From Terramyces sp. JEL0728 (Eukaryota > Chytridiomycota > Chytridiomycetes > Rhizophydiales > Terramycetaceae), in NCBI GenBank assembly GCA_027603945.1, contig JADIIU010000099.1, forward strand, positions 1-47,305: 47,305 bases of DNA. Direction: 5' to 3'. Under the pieces are notes generated by a model, which saw only the letters and a list, made by a program, of their open reading frames with translations, was not told the origin of the DNA and did not search any database. The position numbers and the translations under genes were made by a program. Positions within the stretch are counted from its first letter, which is position 1. Each line of letters opens with the position of its first letter. This document shows, in pieces, positions 8,621 through 19,700 of this stretch.

Positions 8621-8628
8621 TATTTATA
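8621..8628 (-). promoter_or_regulatory. TATA-like box of the 58-aa gene
   Basis: TATAAATA on the minus strand, 33 nt upstream of the ATG at 8588; this spacing implies a very short 5' UTR. Confidence 0.5.
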
Positions 8629-8712
8629 CTGGTGGGGCGAACAAAATCACCCGATCACTTAATGAACCCCCCGACGTAATCAAAAGTCACATGACTAACG
8701 CATTGACGTTTA

Positions 8713-8916
8713 TTATGCAAATGATAAAAAAATTCCAGAATGACCTGGATAAAAATAAGGACAAGTTTTGAAAATGCAATACTCTAGGAAAAGCTGATAA
8801 TAAAAGATACTGGTGAAAGATGGAGTCGGCTGGCTAGCCCATTGGATACCACTATCAGCAAGTTTCTCAGCCACGTATCCTATATTTGGTCGAGTCCACA
8901 AACCAGACCAGGGCAT
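8713..8916 (-). CDS. doubtful small ORF in the 8589-9063 gap
   Basis: A 67-codon ORF from ATG at 8916 beginning MPWSGLWTRPNIGYVAEKLA, followed by a less convincing tail. The first 35 residues read like real protein; the C-terminal part may be wrong if a small intron was missed (a GT at about 8810 and an AG nearby are possible). Nothing is recognised. The rest of this 475-bp gap holds the promoter of the 58-aa gene and the 3' flank of HAS1. Confidence 0.25.
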   Translation of the reverse strand: MPWSGLWTRPNIGYVAEKLADSGIQWASQPTPSFTSIFYYQLFLEYCIFKTCPYFYPGHSGIFLSFA

Positions 8917-9063
8917 CTTCTGGAAAGTTGCATGAAAATTAAGACTGGCCTGTCATTTGCCTGCAATGCAAGATAAGCTTCCAGGCTCCCTCTTGCTCGA
9001 AAGAATTACACAAAACAGGGGTACTAATGACTAACAGCCACAATGCTTTATTCAAGGATCGAA

Positions 9064-10779
9064 TCATCCACTCCACTGCACATTATCTTTTTCCTTCTTT
9101 GTATTATAATAGTCTTTTCCCTTCTTACCGTGCGAGCTTCCGGTGCCCAGCTTCTTCCTATCAGTCTTACCGCTGGCACCGATAACAAGATTGACTTGGG
9201 GAGGAACAGTAAATCCATACGCCAAACCCACTTTTTGCAGGTCGAGTGAATTAATATCAAAGATCTGTTTAAGTGAATGCGATGCGTATGCTTGAAGATA
9301 CGACCTGTATCCTTCTTTTGCGGACCTGTTAAGATAGTAGTTCTTTTCCATCAATCTCTCCAATTGTTTCTGAACGTTGGCAATCTTGCTTGGAGGGAAT
9401 TGATATTCATTTAACGGCACCTTAGCCTGTTTTAAGAATCTCAGGAAGCCAAGCTCGGATGGAAGCAAAAACAATAGTGCTTTGCCTCTACCTCCAGCTC
9501 TTGCAGTTCTACCAACTCGGTGAATGTATTCTCTTGGATCATCTGGAGGATCAAACTGGATAATCCAATCTACCGCAGGAATATCAAGCCCACGAGCAGC
9601 AACATCGGTACAAATCATGATACCGCTTTCAGCGTTGACAAATTCAAAGAAAGTATTTGTGCGTTTTTGCTGTTTTTGTTTACCCTAGAATAAAATCAAA
9701 TGTACATGCAAATCCAAGACTGGAATATCGATATAATTGAGCAATTCGCCATGGAATTTAACTGCATTGCAAGACGACATAAAGACGATAACTTTCTTTT
9801 TAAGATTCTTTTTCAAGAAAGTGAACAGCAGCAAGAACCGTTGTTCAGAAGGACAGACTACATATCCCTGGTATTAGGATAAAATACTTGTTCTAGACCA
9901 TCTGCAGTTGCCATATCTTTATGTTCGTCAACATTGATATATAGTGGCCCCTTTTTCAAGGAAACTCTAGCTAAATCTTCAACTTTTGTGGTTTGCGTTG
10001 CTGAAAACAACATAGTTTGGCGTTCTGAATAAGCGCATTATTACCTTGTGGTACCAAGTTCATAATTTGATGCATTTCTTCTTCGAAACCAACTTCCAGG
10101 ATACGGTCAGCTTCGTCGATAATCAGCATTTTCAAATTCTTTGTAATGAATCCTTTTGTATTTTGCAAATGATCGAGTAAACGGCCGGGAGTAGCAACTA
10201 ATAGATTCACACCCTTGTTTAATTTATCGGCTTCAGCTTTTCTGTTTGCCCCTCCCATGATAATACCAAATGTTTGGGAGTGGTGCTCCATCAATTCCTT
10301 TGCTACGCCAAATATTTGAAGAGCCAATTCTCTTGTTGGCGAAATAATTAACACACCGGTTCCTAATATTAGAATTGCCTACCATTTCTTGGTTTGAAAG
10401 ACAATTTATGAAGCATTTCTACTGCTGGCAGCAAGAATGCCAGCGTTTTTCCAGAGCCGGTTTTAGCAGCACCCAAAATATCCCTGCCTGTCATTGCTGC
10501 AGGGATGGAACGAGCTTGCACCTGAGTCATTTGTTTAAATCCAAGAGAATCAATGGCTTTTTGTGTGTGTTCGGATAAACTCAATGATTCAAAACTAGTA
10601 TCTGCCTCTGAATTGAAAGCTTCAGAAACTATTGGCTCCATTTTACTTTTCTTCTTTGCTGGTTCCTGTTCCGGTTCGTTTTCTTCGACATCTTCCATGG
10701 TTTCAGTTACGTCGACGTCTTGCTCTTCTACTGGTTCACTATTCTCCTCCTTTGATTTGGACTTTCTCTTTCTTGCCAT
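9064..10779 (-). CDS. HAS1: DEAD-box RNA helicase HAS1/DDX18
   Basis: Nucleolar ATP-dependent RNA helicase for 40S and 60S ribosome biogenesis. Minus-strand exons: 10383-10779, 10045-10362, 9888-10024, 9706-9867, 9064-9684; 544 aa. Introns are GTAGGCAATTCTAATATTAG, GTAATAATGCGCTTATTCAG, GTATTTTATCCTAATACCAG and one of 21 nt at 9685-9705. Motifs in order: Q motif region [19 protein letters not shown]; Ia PTRELA; Ib [60 protein letters not shown] and the C-terminal [13 protein letters not shown] with VGLAYGF are HAS1-specific. The N-terminus is a charged Lys/Glu tail ([10 protein letters not shown]). ATG 10779 was chosen because the family begins there; the frame upstream is not conserved. Confidence 0.96.
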
Positions 10780-10894
10780 TAAATATAAAATTCTGTTGAA
10801 AAAAAAAAGAAAAAAAGCCCCAACCAAATTAGCTTTATTCAAGATACGCTGTTAATTTCACTTGTAATATAGAATACAGCACGCATTGATGTCG

Positions 10895-11306
10895 CTACAA
10901 TACAGAGTCCAATTGCGCAGATTCCATAGCAATTTCCTTTAGTTTCAAATCTACATTTCCGGCTAATAGGAAGCTTTTGCGATGCCCATCAGTCATAATT
11001 TCATCACCGTATATTGATTTCACCCTTTCAGCCCGTCTCTTTCTCTTTTCCAAAATTGCAGTTTGATCCATCTTTTCCTGCTGATATTCCTTCAATTGCT
11101 TTATATTTACAGAAGATTCTTGTAGTACTAGTTCCGCTAGCGATACGTCCCACGAGTTTGCAATGCTGAATCAGTAAATAGTACCTTTGGAGGCGTTCAA
11201 CAGAGGAAACGTTCTGCTCTTGTCTGGCTGAATTGTGAAAAGCTTCCTTTTTAGATATCGGTCTAGCACAATATAAGGCCAACCGCAGTTTCTGTCTGCT
11301 GCTCAT
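10895..11306 (-). CDS. 130-aa basic helical protein, unrecognised
   Basis: Exons 11185-11306 and 10895-11165, with the 19-nt intron GTACTATTTACTGATTCAG; stop TAG. The sequence begins MSSRQKLRLALYCARPISKK and continues with EAFHNSARQEQNVSSVERLQ, then a heptad-like stretch (about residues 58-90, EYQQEKMDQTAILEKRKRRA). It ends in a helix KLKEIAMESAQLDSVL. The composition suggests a small coiled-coil subunit of a complex. I do not recognise the family. It lies head-to-tail between the seven-TM gene and HAS1. Confidence 0.7.
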
Positions 11307-11332
11307 ATTTTTTATTTTAAAAAGCAAACGTT

Positions 11333-12742
11333 TCACTTCTTTCCCAACACGCCTTTGAGAGACGACATTGAACCAAATTTCGCCAAGTTTGATTTCGCTT
11401 TCAACGGGCTTTGAACGTCGCCTGGAAGAAGTTCTTCAAAAGGGTTTTGTCTGTCATCTGACAAATCCTTTAACGAATTCAATGAACCATGGGAACCAGA
11501 TTTTCTCAGGCAGTTTTCACTTTCTTTCAACTTGTTGGCCCTGCCAAGTTTTGGCGAAGAGAACAGCTCGGATCTGGATGCCTTTGGTGAATTTGAATAG
11601 CTTTCGGTGCCTTTTTGATACACCTGTTCAGTAGATTTCAATTGATCAAATTTTGAAGGCTCTTTTTCTTTTCCGTACTCGAACGCTGTCAATCTTGGTC
11701 TTGAAGCTTCATTGTTTACTGATGGTCTGAGCGAATCAATTGTGTATTCTGCCGCTAATCCTTTGGAAAGGTCTTTGGGAGAGTACGAGTTTGTTGAATA
11801 ACGAGGTGATTCCAATTTGCGCTCGTCTCTAACCATAATCAAAGTATCCCTCTTTGACTTTTCATACACAGACACTGGATCGGCATTATTGGAAGCGTTG
11901 GAGACTGTAGAATTAGTTTCTCTTTTCTTTGAGTAATTAAGATTGTTTTTTCTTATTTCTGAAGAATAATCATCCTTGCAAATCGTTTGGTTGTAGAGAT
12001 CCTTTTCAGCCTTGAATTTTGCTTGGAATGTATCCGTCAGCAAATTCATCATATGGTAGGCCAACTTGAGTTTAATTGAATAGCACAACGCCTTGACCAT
12101 AATCTGATAGTCCAGCATTTGAGCACATTCCACGCCAACCATAATCAAATCCAAGACAACAATGAATACATTTACCTTGAACGTCTGCTTTGTCAAATCT
12201 ACAGCTACGCTTTTTTCAATCTTGAATGGATTCTTGCTGACATATAGCAAATATACTGTACACAACAATGTTTCTTGGATAAAGAATATCGTGACTTGGA
12301 ATCCTTCGAATGCGCCGTATGCTTGTATCCAAACCTTGGTTCCAATCATATTTGCACCCCAAATCAGGACAGTCGTTGGCAATTGTAAAAATATGTAGGT
12401 GAATGTGATGATTTTCAAACAAATACTGACGAGGGTAGTATCGACACAGAATAGATGCAAGCGTGAGTACATCATCATTGAAAAGCCGGTTACCATGCAA
12501 TGCCATCCAACCGTGATAATTAGCAGCGATGGTGCCAAGTTTTTGAACGCACCAAAGTACAATAGGAGGTAACCAGACGCAAATGCAATCGTCCCTATAG
12601 TTGAAGCGACCATTGCTTTGAAATAAACTGAACGATACGACTTGAATCTATTGAAAACCATTGCTAGCAGCTCCAAACAATTTGACAGCGTTAGTGCCCC
12701 AAATATAATTTGAAAGACACCAACTGAATCGATACTGGCCAT
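11333..12742 (-). CDS. seven-TM membrane protein with long Ser-rich cytoplasmic tail
   Basis: Single exon, 469 aa from ATG 12742 (an upstream TTG in frame is not used). About seven hydrophobic helices span residues 5-235, with GWHCMVTGFSMMMYSRLHLF between two of them. This Gly...Ser-Arg-Leu arrangement recurs in fungal seven-TM proteins of unknown function. Residues from about 245 on are polar, Ser/Lys-rich and likely disordered, with repeated S-P and K-S motifs that suggest phosphorylation. Receptor-like topology is visible; ligand and G-protein coupling are not. A TATA-like box lies 33 nt upstream. It may be distantly related in layout to the smaller seven-TM proteins at 39565-42609. Confidence 0.75.
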   Translation of the reverse strand: MASIDSVGVFQIIFGALTLSNCLELLAMVFNRFKSYRSVYFKAMVASTIGTIAFASGYLLLYFGAFKNLAPSLLIITVGWHCMVTGFSMMMYSRLHLFCVDTTLVSICLKIITFTYIFLQLPTTVLIWGANMIGTKVWIQAYGAFEGFQVTIFFIQETLLCTVYLLYVSKNPFKIEKSVAVDLTKQTFKVNVFIVVLDLIMVGVECAQMLDYQIMVKALCYSIKLKLAYHMMNLLTDTFQAKFKAEKDLYNQTICKDDYSSEIRKNNLNYSKKRETNSTVSNASNNADPVSVYEKSKRDTLIMVRDERKLESPRYSTNSYSPKDLSKGLAAEYTIDSLRPSVNNEASRPRLTAFEYGKEKEPSKFDQLKSTEQVYQKGTESYSNSPKASRSELFSSPKLGRANKLKESENCLRKSGSHGSLNSLKDLSDDRQNPFEELLPGDVQSPLKAKSNLAKFGSMSSLKGVLGKK

Positions 12743-12774
12743 TGGTGTAGATGCCCACAATAGTCATTATTCTG

Positions 12775-12782
12775 CTTATAAA
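12775..12782 (-). promoter_or_regulatory. TATA-like box of the 11333-12742 gene
   Basis: TTTATAAG on the minus strand, 33 nt upstream of the ATG; same spacing as at 8621 and 28701. Confidence 0.5.
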
Positions 12783-12867
12783 TGCATACCAGGGTCCATC
12801 ATATATATCCGGCAAAATCCACGTATTTATTAAAAATCCACGCTCAAAGTGGATATAATGGCGATTT

Positions 12868-14032
12868 TCACAAACGCAAGTTTGCAATGCCAGAGGACAA
12901 CAAATCCCAAATAACTAGCTGGCCATCAACACCAGTGGTGGAGAATTGAGTAACGCGATCGCCAGAACCAGAATATGGTCTTACGCAAGTAATAGTATTT
13001 TGGTGAGTAGTGTTTAATTCTACATCGGCATTAGTAGCCTGAGCTCTAGAGTCCATTTGCTTGAATTTGTTAAATGCGCTGTTGCCCGATTCTTGCTTCT
13101 TCTTTCCACTGTCGATTTTTGCAGCCAATTCCCATGAAGTGCCTTTGTTCATTACAACATAGGGAGCACAGTCGTGGCCTGCGACAACAATAGTATATTC
13201 AGAGGCCCAGAATAATGAAATGAACGGAAGATTGCTGGTTTGAATTACTTGAACAGGCTGATTTGGTCCATTAGCAATGCTAATGGTAGAGTCATGAGCA
13301 GCATATGCCATCGCATTACCAGAAGGCGAAAAGGATACACCGTGTACCCAGCCTACTATCAAGTTCTATTTACCTCCAGCTCCAAATTCCCCACAAATTG
13401 TACCAAAGGGTAACTTTTCACCCCATACGGCGTTAGACGCTTTGGCATCAATACCTTTGATCCAGGCTGAAAATACTCTGGCTTTCATATCAGATGAACC
13501 GGCGGCTAAAAGAATGTTTTCAGGATGCCAGTCTACACTTAACACTGTGGATCTAATTGGCTTTTTGAGATGCTTGGATACCCACCAATTGTGTTCTTCT
13601 TCAAAGTAACAAACTGGGTAAATTTATAATTACCAGAGATTAATCGAGCACCAGACGCAACTGCAAATTTGTCTTCCCTTGGCGACCATCTCACATGAGT
13701 AGCTGCTCGGTTGATACGGAGTAATACCAAGGTTGGATTCCAGGTTTGAGCACTCGCATCCCAAGTCCAAACATAGGCGTTCCTGTCTTGAGAACAAGTA
13801 ACGATACGGTCTGCGTTAAATATACAATACTAGAGTTTGGAGCCCAATCGACACAGGTTACAAGCTTATCATGGTCAGTCAGAGTCTGGGAAAGTTGCCA
13901 GTTGCTGCCTTGTTTTTGATAAATTGAAACTTCATTGCTGTTTGGCGACAATACAAGCTCAGTGCGGGTTTTGTTAAACGAGTGGGAAGTAATCGGGGTT
14001 CCGACGAGTAACTGATGGCTTTCGATCGACAT
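12868..14032 (-). CDS. ARPC1: Arp2/3 complex subunit 1 (ARPC1/Arc40), WD40 protein
   Basis: WD40 subunit of the Arp2/3 actin-nucleating complex. Minus-strand exons: 13831-14032, 13634-13810, 13374-13613, 12868-13352; 367 aa (372 in human ARPC1B). Introns are GTATTGTATATTTAACGCAG, GTAATTATAAATTTACCCAG and one of 21 nt at 13353-13373. Family landmarks appear in order: [79 protein letters not shown] and HDSTISIA. The ARPC1-specific insert is followed by [15 protein letters not shown]. The splice at NSNRIV matches the human sequence exactly. Stop is TGA. Confidence 0.96.
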
Positions 14033-14155
14033 TAGAGGACTCTGTTCAGTCTACAACTTGAGATTTACAATCTTGAAAACTGGCTTTTGCTGGGTGTGGC
14101 TTAGATCACAAAACTCCTAAACAGAAAATAAACCCCTATTATGCAAGTGTATATA

Positions 14156-16573
14156 TTATTTCTTTGAAAAAGTATTATTCAATAACTGTATAGTCTTTCC
14201 TACATCAAATTTGACAAAGTCGAGATCGAGCATTGTAACCCCAAGTTGTTGTTTTTCCAATAGATCGTCAAGCTTGAGATCCATTTCAAGGATGGGTTGG
14301 TCTCTTCCTTTGTAGTTGAGGGAGATGACGTATACGCTAGGGAATGGCGTGCTGATGACAAAGTAGATATTATCCCGTCTGTGTTAAGAAAAAGTACCTA
14401 TTGTCTGGAACAGTAGACTCGATAATTACCCTTGCTTCCTCTAATTTCTTGTGCGTGAATTTCACTGGTGCCTGCGTTTTCACAGCTTTTTGTTGAGGTG
14501 CACTTTGAATTCGTACATTCTGCAGATATGCCTTGTACGTTTCCAATTGCGCTCGAAGATAGTCGTTGTGATCTTGAATATTTTTATACACAATAGACAA
14601 GCTGTTGATTTCGCTGGCTACCTTTTCAGCCAAGTTGCCCAAGTGAGTCAGTTCGGCTGAAACTTCCTCCTTTAGCAATGCGTATCCATCATTCTTGCTG
14701 ATTTGGCCGAGCCTTATCAATTCCTGCATCATATCGCCAAGCTTGAGCCCTTTGCGAACAAGCAATTGATCTCTAGATGTCGATGCCAATTCTACGATCC
14801 TGTCTAAATCAAGCGGTTTCATTTTAGCCATATTTGGGGAAAGACGTAATATTTGCACAAAGATGTTTTTAGCATCATAGCTATGGTTAATAAAGAATTA
14901 CTATAGAAACTCTCCGCGTGTAAGCTGGTCGGCAGCAGCAGAGGAGGTAGTGTCAATATTAGTTTGATCCCATCGTGAGAATAGCTCCAAGTTAATTTGC
15001 TTATTTTCTGCTCTTGGCAGTTGCGCCTGTGGTGTTCCAAGATCGTTCAAACAAATTCTTAGTCTGTTGTCTGGTTCGGGACACTAGGTTAATAACCACT
15101 TACCAATTTGTCCATGCAGTTGTACAATAACGAATGGGTGCTGTAAATTTCATTTAAAGTAATCTTCAACTGCATATCCGTTTTGGACAAGGCAATATAC
15201 TGTTCCATCTCAAGTGCGTCGGTAAATTCTCCCACTTCACACAAATCGTTCAAAAATCTTTGGAAACGTGCTTCGTTGTGTTCAATGAACGGATTCAACA
15301 CAGACATGAAAGGCTCCTTTGTGTGCGAAGGCTTGTTTGCCAAATTTTGCAACAGCTTTGCAACCAGAGTAAAAGTTCTTCTAGGATTCTTTTTTGGGTC
15401 CGACTCGACTGTCATATAGTGCTGTGGTGTGACAATGGCAGGATTAACAAATCTGAGCATAAAAAACCCACCAATTAAGGAACATTTTTGCGCTTCAGTG
15501 GATTCGGGATATTTCCTCTAAATATTAGAACATGTTACTTTGGCCAGTGATCTAATTTGTTTGCAAATCCACCTAATACCGTAGGGAACTTGATCGATTG
15601 AGCTCATGATGATACTCAAGAAACTGGCCCCGATTTCCATTAATGTCTTGACTCTTGGAGCAATAATGGCCTGAACATCAGGGTTTCGCGCAGCTTCTTC
15701 GGCGCTTACTATTTTTGGCAAGTTGGTAGGCTGGTTTGTTGCATTTTCAATATCCTGAATCATTTGGTCGTAGACTTTGACTGGATTAATTTCTAAATCT
15801 AAATCCTGCAATCCAATGAGCTTGTTGACACGCTCGGATAGGATACTTTTGAGATATGTTTGTCCAGGCCCTCGTCTGGTGTAGGTTGTCATCATTCTGC
15901 TGACGGGAGTATTTGCTCTCATCAAATTAGAAAAGTTAGTAGCGCTCTCAAATTCTGCAGCTAATACATTCTGAATTAAACAATCGTTACTTGGAACATG
16001 GACAATAATAAATATTCTTCTCTAGTTTCGTACTGGTTTCCAAACAACGTGAACATTACAGTTTGTAGCAGTGTATCAATTTCAGATAGAGTGACGAACC
16101 TGGTTAAACCAGCGATATATCGTGGCTCTGACTGTAATAGGTGGAACAAATTCCCGTATATCTTGCGCTTTCTGTCATCCGGTAAATGTCCTTCAGCGGT
16201 TTCTAATTCTTCTAATTGGGCTGCGACTTCTTGTTGCTATCATTAAAAAGACTTTACTTCAGATAGCGCCATTCTGTTTTGAATTAATAATGCAATTCTA
16301 GAATCCAGATATCGCTTGTCCCTCTCCAAAATAAAATTGCGTTTCGACTGGGAAGAGATTTTCAGCTTCATTTCTCTCAACCTCCTTTGGGCTAAATATT
16401 AGTTTTGGTTTACAATGAGTAAGTTCATCTTCTACCTCAGCATCATTTTCTGCAGCCATCGACCACAGAGCTGCAACTGAAAATCTTCCGGATCTTGTTT
16501 TGTTTTCCATTCCATTCTGAGTTGCAACCAATGCAGCCTTTGCAACATCTGATGGTTGATATTGTTGAGACAT
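14156..16573 (-). CDS. Ras GTPase-activating protein, Gap1/Sar1-type with RasGAP_C domain
   Basis: Minus-strand exons: 16382-16573, 16258-16347, 15991-16236, 15539-15970, 15104-15517, 14902-15083, 14398-14880, 14156-14378; 753 aa. Seven introns measure 34, 21, 20, 21, 20, 21 and 19 nt. The RasGAP domain (about residues 110-430) has [12 protein letters not shown], in which Arg-194 is at the arginine-finger position that IQGAPs replace with Thr, and [12 protein letters not shown] (the FLR.NPA signature). [10 protein letters not shown], the helical linker and [20 protein letters not shown] followed by a C-terminal KKLDDLLE-type segment match the RasGAP_C domain of IQGAP and fungal Gap1. No calponin-homology or IQ region is present, so it is Gap1-like. 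The first intron (34 nt, 16348-16381) is the least certain. The start could instead be ATG 16621 (16 codons longer). Confidence 0.88.
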
Positions 16574-16788
16574 CAATTGCTTTTGTTTAAAATGTTGAAA
16601 GCAAGGATTTGATTGCTCCATATGTGGCTTTGTTGAGGCGTAAACGGCAATGAAACGAAACAGAAAGCGGCGCGGGATCTGATGGTAGATGGACAAATAG
16701 TTAGGACCGCGAGCAAGTGTCACTTTTCAGAGAATGGCCAATCCGGAATCTTAAATCCAAAGACGAGGAATACAAGTATTGAACATAT

Positions 16789-19700
16789 TTATTTACTCTC
16801 TGGAAGGAGTAATTTAGCTAATTCCACCAGCGGCTCAATTTGAGAGTTCCTACGCGGAAAGAATGAGAGGAAATATACGAATGCATTGACCTGTAATAAG
16901 TAAAAATTACCCATGCAATGTTTGGCGTGGTCAATGTCGGCAGCATGCCTCTTGATGGCGTGAACAGAGACCTAATGTTACTTTTAGTTACTTGAATAAT
17001 AGGGAACCCAGGTGCAAATACCTATACGCAGCCTGTTCTCTTGTGCCATAGTGTATCAATTCATCCACAATATATTTGTACAGAAAGAATGTGTCTGAGC
17101 TTATATCATTCAGCAAGCTTGGGTTTGTAGCGATTTGACGCAGCAATCGAATACAGTGGCTTTCGAGGATATGGAAATGATTCAAAGAATCTGACGCAAA
17201 CTAGTTTAAATCAAACATGCCTGAAACACTTTCAGATGGCCAAAGCTTAATCTTACATACAACCTCTGTCTTTCATGCGGTTTCTTCTTGTTGTACAGCA
17301 CAAAGTGATCCATGATATATTTTTGCTAGTGTTAGTTTACTTGTACCTTCCGCAGTTGCTCTATGTGTTTGTTGATGTTGTTGAGCAATGGAATGATCTT
17401 GTATTTCTTTGTACTTTTCGGCTCCAACGTGCAAGTAATTAGCCCTTCGTGGCCATGAGAAAATGAAAGCTTTGAATGGCTACTCGTGCTTGCTGTCGGT
17501 ATATCATCGTCAGATTCAGAAGATTCGCCACTGTTTTTGCGTTTGCCTGATAGGTATTGTAAAACTTTGGAGGTGAATGTATTGTACTTTCGGGTATGGG
17601 GAACACTTGCTTTTGATGTGGGCTCTGGCGCATGCAATTCAATATCAAAATAAATTGAATCGCATATAACATGGAATTCCAAAACATTTGATGAATTATT
17701 AGTGATAGTGAGGATGTCGTTATCATATTGAATTTGCTGCGGAGTCAATTCAAACTCATTGTTTGCCTTCCGTTGAACTGCACACGAAAATACTAAATCT
17801 GTTGGGGATACAATCATCTGCAAAGGTGTACAAAGTGCTGTTAGAGGTATCACCTTTTGATAATCCTTGACTAATCTGCAGTTGACGTATATTTCAATGT
17901 TTTTGTGCTCAATGTAGTCTTCCAGCTGGGCCCCAATTTTGGAAGAGGACTGAACAAGCAATCGCAAGAATACTTGACAGCTGGAGCCGCCTTCGATCCT
18001 GATAGTAGAAAATAGCTTTGCTCCAGAACGCGACAAGGAGAATATTAGTTCACTTTCATCGTCTCTTGGAAGATTGCTCGTTACCGAAAATTCCAGGGGA
18101 GTCGGTTCATTATTAAAAATAACTATGCTTTTAGTCACATAAAATGTTCCAAATGAAAGCATACCCATGTCAATCGACGAACTTTTTGACTCAAGTGCGT
18201 GGGTATATACCTGAAATACTTTGTTGTTGTTCAAATCTGCTTTGTAAGGGGTAGAAACTTCAAATTGAAGGTTATTAGGTGAGCGTTTCAAGTTTTGTTT
18301 CGCTACCACTTCCATCGTTACCCTAATAAATTTTGTATCCATATAGTTATCCAAATTTTGAACCATCAGATAGGCATAGTATGTGCCTCTGAGAGCTACC
18401 ATCAAATTTAACGTTATAGAATGCGAGCTGGCCGAGAAGGAATTTGATCTGGACAGTTCCAATAATCCTTCGTATCGGTTGCACACTATCCAATCAGAAT
18501 CCTTTTCATTTACGGGACAAATACGATACGAAGCTTGAGCACCGGCAGTTAATTCAATAGTGATCTTTTTCGGCAATGCTGCTGGTGACAAATCCTGCTG
18601 GCCCAAGTCCAGCTCGTAAAACCCTTCAAATTTACCGTTGGTAATATCGTATAGCTTTTTACATCCTTTGATTTCAATTGACGAGTTGCTAGAGTTGTTA
18701 TATGACAGTGCCGATTCCTGCTTGATTATTCCAAAGGTCTGCAGTTCCGGCGAGACAGTCAGCTCGTCCTTTAATATTGGATCTTCCATCCCTCTCGTGT
18801 GATAGCTATCGGAAAGAACTCTGGATGTTCTGGTATCGAAAAGCTTTGATGGCACATCATCATTGAACTCTGTGGTATTCGCCAACAATCCTGTGGAATC
18901 TTCTACAAATTTGATTGAGACTGTTTGGGTTTTTTTCGACAACGAGTTTCGATCAGTGAAATGCACTTTGATGTCATCAGACACACCATAAATATTCGAG
19001 TCCTTTAGTGAAAAGACTAGTGTTAATTGACCACCAGGCTCTATCTGACAATTACCATCGTCTTTCAGCGGAGCGATTTCGAAAATATTTTCTTGTCCGG
19101 CTGCAAATTCTATTGGGTATTCGATAGTCACTTTCAGGTCCAGCGTAAACATATGAGATAGATTCGTGATTACTAGGTCTTGCTTTTGGATTGATACTGC
19201 CGGCAGCTTAGGTTGTGATTTCTTTTCATCGTCGTCGCTATCAGGAAGCACAACAGTTTTGAAAGACAGCGCCAGCTCGGACAGTGCAAAAGTAGGACCC
19301 TCAACAAAAACACCCCGAATTGCAACCGATTCAACGAGCTTTAAAGTCGTTTCTTTCTCGCCATCTGAGTTTTGCCTTACTTTTGAAGTCACCCAAAAAG
19401 TTCCCAATGTCACTCCAGCCGGATTCGTCAAATAGGACGAAGCCAGCATTCCTTGAGATAAACGAGCAGACTCTTTCGCTGTTGCCCTAATTTTCACCTC
19501 AATTGAACCTTTGGCGGGCAATGAGACGTTGTTACCGATAGCTGAATTGGTATTGCGGGAGAGTATTTCTGTGAGAATCAAACTTTCAACATCCGGTGTT
19601 AATGTGCATCCCATTTCAAATTTTACATCCTGGTCAGCGATGTTTGTTATGGTAAACCAATTGTCACATGGTAAGCTATTTGGCAGAGGAGGGAAAACCA

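Noticed and set aside
8577..8771. Plus-strand ORF starting MDRHEILYL
   Set aside because: It starts with TTG, overlaps the start of the minus-strand 58-aa gene and its TATA box, and shows no family resemblance.
8870..8915. tRNA-like T-arm sequence GGTCGAGTCC
   Set aside because: No matching T-stem, acceptor stem or anticodon arm could be built around it. I found no convincing tRNA or rRNA gene in the window.
16348..16372. Alternative 25-nt intron (16324 region) for the first RasGAP intron
   Set aside because: It also keeps frame, but removes the segment [15 protein letters not shown], which looks conserved; the 34-nt version keeps it. Left as uncertain.
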